From positions 44,425,733 to 44,489,732 of the forward strand of contig NC_068571.1 of assembly GCF_025698545.1 (NCBI RefSeq): a stretch of DNA of 64,000 bases, written 5' to 3'. The DNA comes from Gossypium raimondii. Its lineage: Eukaryota; Streptophyta; Magnoliopsida; Malvales; Malvaceae. Position 1 is the first letter of the stretch. Each line of letters begins with the position of its first letter. The notes under the pieces are model-generated. The model was not told where the DNA came from and searched no databases. It worked only from the letters and a program-made list of their open reading frames with translations. Of this stretch, positions 60,065-64,000 are shown piece after piece. A program made the position numbers and the translations under genes.

Positions 60065-63000
60065 TTAAATGCGCTTGAGAATCATAAACATCAAGGTATT
60101 GTCAACACCATTGTCTCCAAATACGAAGCCAGATTGTAAATGCTTGTTAGCGTAACATGCGAAGAACTCGTCGACGATCTCAGTTCCGAAATGGTCTTTA
60201 ATCAATCCTTCGAATCCAGCTCTTACGTGAGATATACAGTTTTGGGCACTCGGCAATGGCTGCCCACGTTTTAGTTGCTCGGTTATTTCGTTCATGCTTT
60301 CGATGCTGAAACGCCCGTTTCTCTCAATTAATTCCTTTACCTCCTTAGCCGAGGGAAAGTATAAGGGCAAGTTGAAAGATTTCACCTTTTCTTCATTGAC
60401 TAATCCCTGCAATAAGGAACTGGGTCACATTATGGACCACATATGGTCTAAATCTGCTCTTAGTCCCTCTATTCTTTAGATGTTTGAAATTTAATCTTTC
60501 TAGTCTCTAGTTTGGGCAAACTACATTGGCAGTCATCAATTATTGGTAAGTTTCTTTTTTGTCACTCAACAATTCAATTTTGTCTTTATTATTCACCAAG
60601 AGTTAAATGGTTAACGAAAAGATGATGTGTCAGCTTTTAAAGTTGGCATAATAGTAACTTTAATCCTCAACCTTTATACACTGTGTCAATTTAGTCTTGA
60701 TTTTAAAAAATTTAACCCTCAATATTTACACATTATGTAACTTTTTTTATTTTTACTTTTCTTTGTGACCCTTTCACCCAAAAATCTAAGATAATAATTT
60801 TCAAATATTCTCATTTCTTTTAAAATTAACTCTCAATGTCACAAAGAAAAGCAAAATTAAAAACAAAAGAAACCAAATTACACAATGTGTAAATGTTGAG
60901 GGCTAATTTTTAGAATTGAGACTAAATTAGTACAATGTATAAATGTTAAAGTTGCTATTATGCTAATTTTAAAAGCTACTACATCATCTTTTATAAGTCA
61001 TTTAACGATTGGTGACAAAAAAGACAAAATCGAATAGTTAGGTGATCATTTTGTAACTTTTCATAGTTGGATGACAAAAAAACTTACCAATAATTGGATA
61101 ACTTACTGTATTTTACCCTTATACTTTTAATGCCTATAATTTAGTTTTTTTTTTACCATTTTAGTTTAATAATTGAACTTTCATCGATAATTTGGTGAGT
61201 GGAATTTCATTAAATTGGATTATACGGCTTTTTCCCTATTTTTTTGAGTCGATATTACTTAATTTTAAAAGTGTTCATGGGTAGAGCCGAGGTTCGATTC
61301 TAAAAGAAATTTCAAGTCCAAGCCCATTTTCAATTTAACCTAGCTTGCTCAAAAAGTTCATTTCAATATTTAAAAAATAATAAAATAATAAAAATATATA
61401 TTTAATTGATATTTTATATACTTCTACTTAAATCTAAAATTTAAAAATATTTTTTATTATTAAAATTGAATTCAGGTTAGACCAAACTTGCCCGAGGTGT
61501 GAAAATCCTTGTCCAAGCTCAACTCTAACTAGACGAGGCCTACCGTACCAGACGGACTACCTAACCCTTGAACAAGTCTACTTAATCCTAAACTCAATGT
61601 TTTCATTTACTTATTTCACTTTCTAGGCATGAAATATTCATGATGTGACTCAATTTTTTAATTCTAAAAATGCTACATAATCTAATTTAATGACAGCATA
61701 AATATATATTCGAACCGACCACTCAAATTAAAAGCAAACTTCAACAAATGAATTGATAAAATTTGGATCCAATGAATAAGTGTAGTTACAATCAACTCCT
61801 ATATTCAACAGAAAATAAATTAATTGAGTCATTAAGAAGCAAGTAAAATACATTATTTCATGGTTTCATAATAGTCTTTGTCTCCATAATAAGGATGAAT
61901 TAACCTATTGTATGTTGGTTTGTTAAACTATTTAATTTGTCAGTTAATCTAGGATAATAATTAATCATGTTTAATATATTTACTATTATTTTAATTTTAT
62001 TTAGGTTTAATACATTATTTGGTATTTGAGTCGACTTTTTTTCTAATGTAGTATCTGTGTTATTTTTGATACAATGTGGTACATATGTTTTATATATTTT
62101 GGTACCTAAAGGTGTTTAATTCGGATTTTAGGATTAATTTGATGAAAGTTAATTGCAAATATTATTAAATTTGATTTTTTCATGATTTTTTAATAGAATA
62201 CATTTAGTGCTAATTGTGAATTTGTTTAATTTTTTGTTTAATTTGTCAAATGAAGTTCGATAAATGTGATTTAATTCAAGTAGACTTGTTCGAGGGTCGG
62301 GTAGTTCGCCTGGTCCGGCGAAAGTTAATGGATATTATATCAATAAGGTTGATCTGACGGTTAAACTTTAAAACATTCTAAATTGGTAGTCCGCCTAGAT
62401 TTAGAATGATTGCCAGGCGGACTACCCGCCTAAATTTGTTAGAACGGTTAAACTTAATTTAAGTTTTAAGGTTCTGACGAAAGTTAATTGCTAATATTAT
62501 TAGCTAATTATGAATTTTCATCAAATCAACTCTAAAACTCGAATTAAACACTAAAAAAATTAAGAGTTAATTACACCAAACATCCTTAAACCATGGCAAT
62601 CATTCTAAATTTTCCTAAAACTTTAAAACATTCTAATTTCATCCTAAAACTATTGATGTTATATCAATAAGGTCTTTCCATTACTAAAATCGTTAATTTA
62701 ACCATTAAATGAGAAACCGGATCCTACATGACATAATTTAAAACGAAGAATTTAAATAAAATGAAATCGTAAAATGGATATTGTAAAAATATTAGTTTTG
62801 AGGTTTTCAAAACTTTTACAAAGATTATTGTTTACTCTCTCTTTTCGATTTTACTTTATTTTTAATTTTAATTTTAAAAGTTATGCGGCAACACTTTACT
62901 TTTCTTTTAAAAATTTTATTTTAAATTATGGCACGTAAGATTTTGCGTGTCGTTTAATGGTTTCAATAATGGAAGGACCTTACTGATATAACATCGATAG

Positions 63001-63898
63001 TTTGGGGTTGTAATTAGAACGTTCTGAAGTTTGGGGACCATTTTAAAATAAGGGTTATAGTTTGGAGATGTTTGGTGCAATTAACTCAAAAGTTAACACT
63101 GTTACATTTAGATATCAATTTATATAACTTTTGGGTATCACATTAGTAAAAAGTGTCAAATTTATATAGTAAATGGTATACTAAGCATTTTATATATAAA
63201 TGCAATAATTAAAAGAAAAAGAATACCTTGTTAGTCAAATCCAGAAGGCAAGATCCAAAAAGGTCATAAAATTTGCCAATTGCAGTATGAGATAAAGGGA
63301 TTCCATTGGGAACTCCACCCATAAGGATTACCATCAGCCCTCCATTAACAAGTTCTTCGCCTCTACCATTCAAAAAGCTTTCCATATCTTTCTCAAATTG
63401 AGCTATATACGCTTTGGTCACTTCCTTTTCAATCCCACGACAATATATATTTCCATCGTTGTAAGCTGGAGACTTACAATCAACCACTTCTTGTGGAACT
63501 TTGGACAACCATTGCAACGCGTTGGATGAATGTCCGATATGAATAGATGATTTCGGGAACAATCGTCTGTAAAACGAACCTGGAACACCGGCGACAAAGT
63601 ATGGCCACGAGGGAGGGATGGATTTGAAAAGGGTGTTGAAATCGTTGGTCGAATGATCATTGAAAAACAATTGAAATTCGAGAATGGTGGATGAGTTTCC
63701 ATGGTTGTTTTCGTGGTGTTTTTGTTCTAATGCTTGTATGATGTTTTGCATGGAGAAAATTGTGTTTGGTCCAATGGAACACCCAAAATCTGCTATTCGA
63801 AATGTTTGAGAAGAAGATTGGGAACAAAACTTGTCCATGTCAAGGTTGTTTGCGATTGCATGAATGATCATTCCTTTTGTAGCGTCCACAACTCCTTT
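60065..63898 (-). CDS. SABATH family carboxyl methyltransferase, first exon outside window
   Basis: SABATH enzymes transfer a methyl group from SAM to a carboxyl (or ring N) of small molecules such as salicylate, loganate or farnesoate. Exons here are 63898-63227 and 60406-60065, joined in phase 0 by a 2.8-kb intron (338 codons). The first exon (N-terminal substrate/SAM residues) should lie beyond 64000, since 63898 follows a GTGCAG acceptor. Motifs: FRIADFGCSIGPNT (SAM site), LEFQLFFNDHSTNDFNTLF, VPGSFYRRLFPKSSIHIG, SSNALQWLSKVP, GGLMVILMGGVPNGIP, and C-terminal FNLPLYFPSAKEV. The ALQWLSKVP form and the SPAYNDGNIY stretch resemble the loganate/At5g38100-like subgroup more than salicylate enzymes, which usually have Met before the Trp; the true substrate is unknown. 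No stops or shifts were seen. Confidence 0.88.
60514..61118. mobile_element. Foldback MITE, family A, copy 2, in the SABATH intron
   Basis: 605 bp, GGGCAAACTACATTGGCAGT at the left and AACTTACTGTATTTTACCC at the right, collinear with 16830-17454 throughout (CAGCTTTTAAAGTTGGCATA, AATGTTGAGGGCTAATTTTT). No clear target duplication. Confidence 0.75.
62564..63086. mobile_element. Foldback MITE, family C, in the SABATH intron
   Basis: 523 bp; GAGTTAATTACACCAAACAT at the left pairs with ATGTTTGGTGCAATTAACTC at the right, and the inner GATGTTATATCAATAAGGTC pairs with GACCTTACTGATATAACATC. Fragments of the same family (ATATCAATAAGGTTGATCTG) occur just upstream at 62280-62520. Non-coding. Confidence 0.75.
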
Positions 63899-64000
63899 CT
63901 GCACCGAAATTTTTTGTCACTAAAGAACAAAGATCGTCGGGAAAACATTATTGCTCATGCATGTTATAATTAAACGCATGGCTTTGTTATCCCATTTAGG

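Noticed and set aside
54415..63898. Possible methyltransferase gene cluster (AR401-type and SABATH genes as neighbours)
   Set aside because: The two families are unrelated in substrate (protein lysine versus small carboxylic acids) and are separated by repeats; adjacency looks accidental.

Overview
This window is nuclear DNA from a flowering plant. It holds intron-bearing eudicot genes (GT-AG introns), AT-rich intergenic DNA and a dense load of LTR retrotransposons, MITE-like foldback elements and a MULE. The repeat families and the lipid-transfer proteins look like Malvaceae, most probably cotton (Gossypium); that placement is an inference from repeat recognition, not a database result.

Layout. 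1 to about 7364: the 3' part of a decayed Ty3/gypsy Tat/Ogre-like element on the + strand (pol remnant, tandem repeats, polypurine tract, 3' LTR); its 5' part lies outside the window. 7.9-22.3 kb: three tandem type-1 non-specific lipid transfer protein (nsLTP) genes, each carrying a different insertion. Copy 1 (8033-9967) has a probable solo LTR in its intron and has lost two of the eight conserved cysteines. Copy 2 (11064-16557) is split by a complete 5.0-kb Copia element with target-site duplication (TSD) CGGAG. Copy 3 (21777-22255) looks intact but has about 390 bp of extra DNA in its promoter. 22.8-24.5 kb: a Mutator-type foldback element with a 9-bp TSD and telomere-like minisatellite repeats. 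25.4-25.8 kb: a LINE-type RNase H remnant.

28.2-31.6 kb: two convergent genes, a seven-exon RINGv (C4HC3) membrane protein of the DUF3675 family (+) and an intronless, internally shortened eIF5 gene (-). 34,336-46,941: a complete 12.6-kb Tat/Ogre-like LTR element on the - strand (TSD ACCTA, tRNA-Arg primer site, gag present, protease/RT/RNase H missing), related to the element at the window start. 50.1-50.6 kb: a two-exon gene for a small, probably plastid-targeted membrane protein of unknown function. 52.2-53.7 kb: a broken RPA70 (replication protein A large subunit) pseudogene. 54.4-58.2 kb: a seven-exon AR401/EFM4-type protein-lysine methyltransferase gene (-). 60.1-63.9 kb: a SABATH carboxyl methyltransferase gene (-) whose first exon lies beyond the window end; its 2.8-kb intron holds two foldback elements.

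The host genes form no pathway or operon. The unifying theme is transposon traffic around a small tandem gene family and several housekeeping genes. I found no convincing wholly new system. The most interesting items are the structural oddities of the mobile elements (satellite-like 3' repeats, an inverted RNase H copy inside the Copia element) and the different lesions in the nsLTP cluster.
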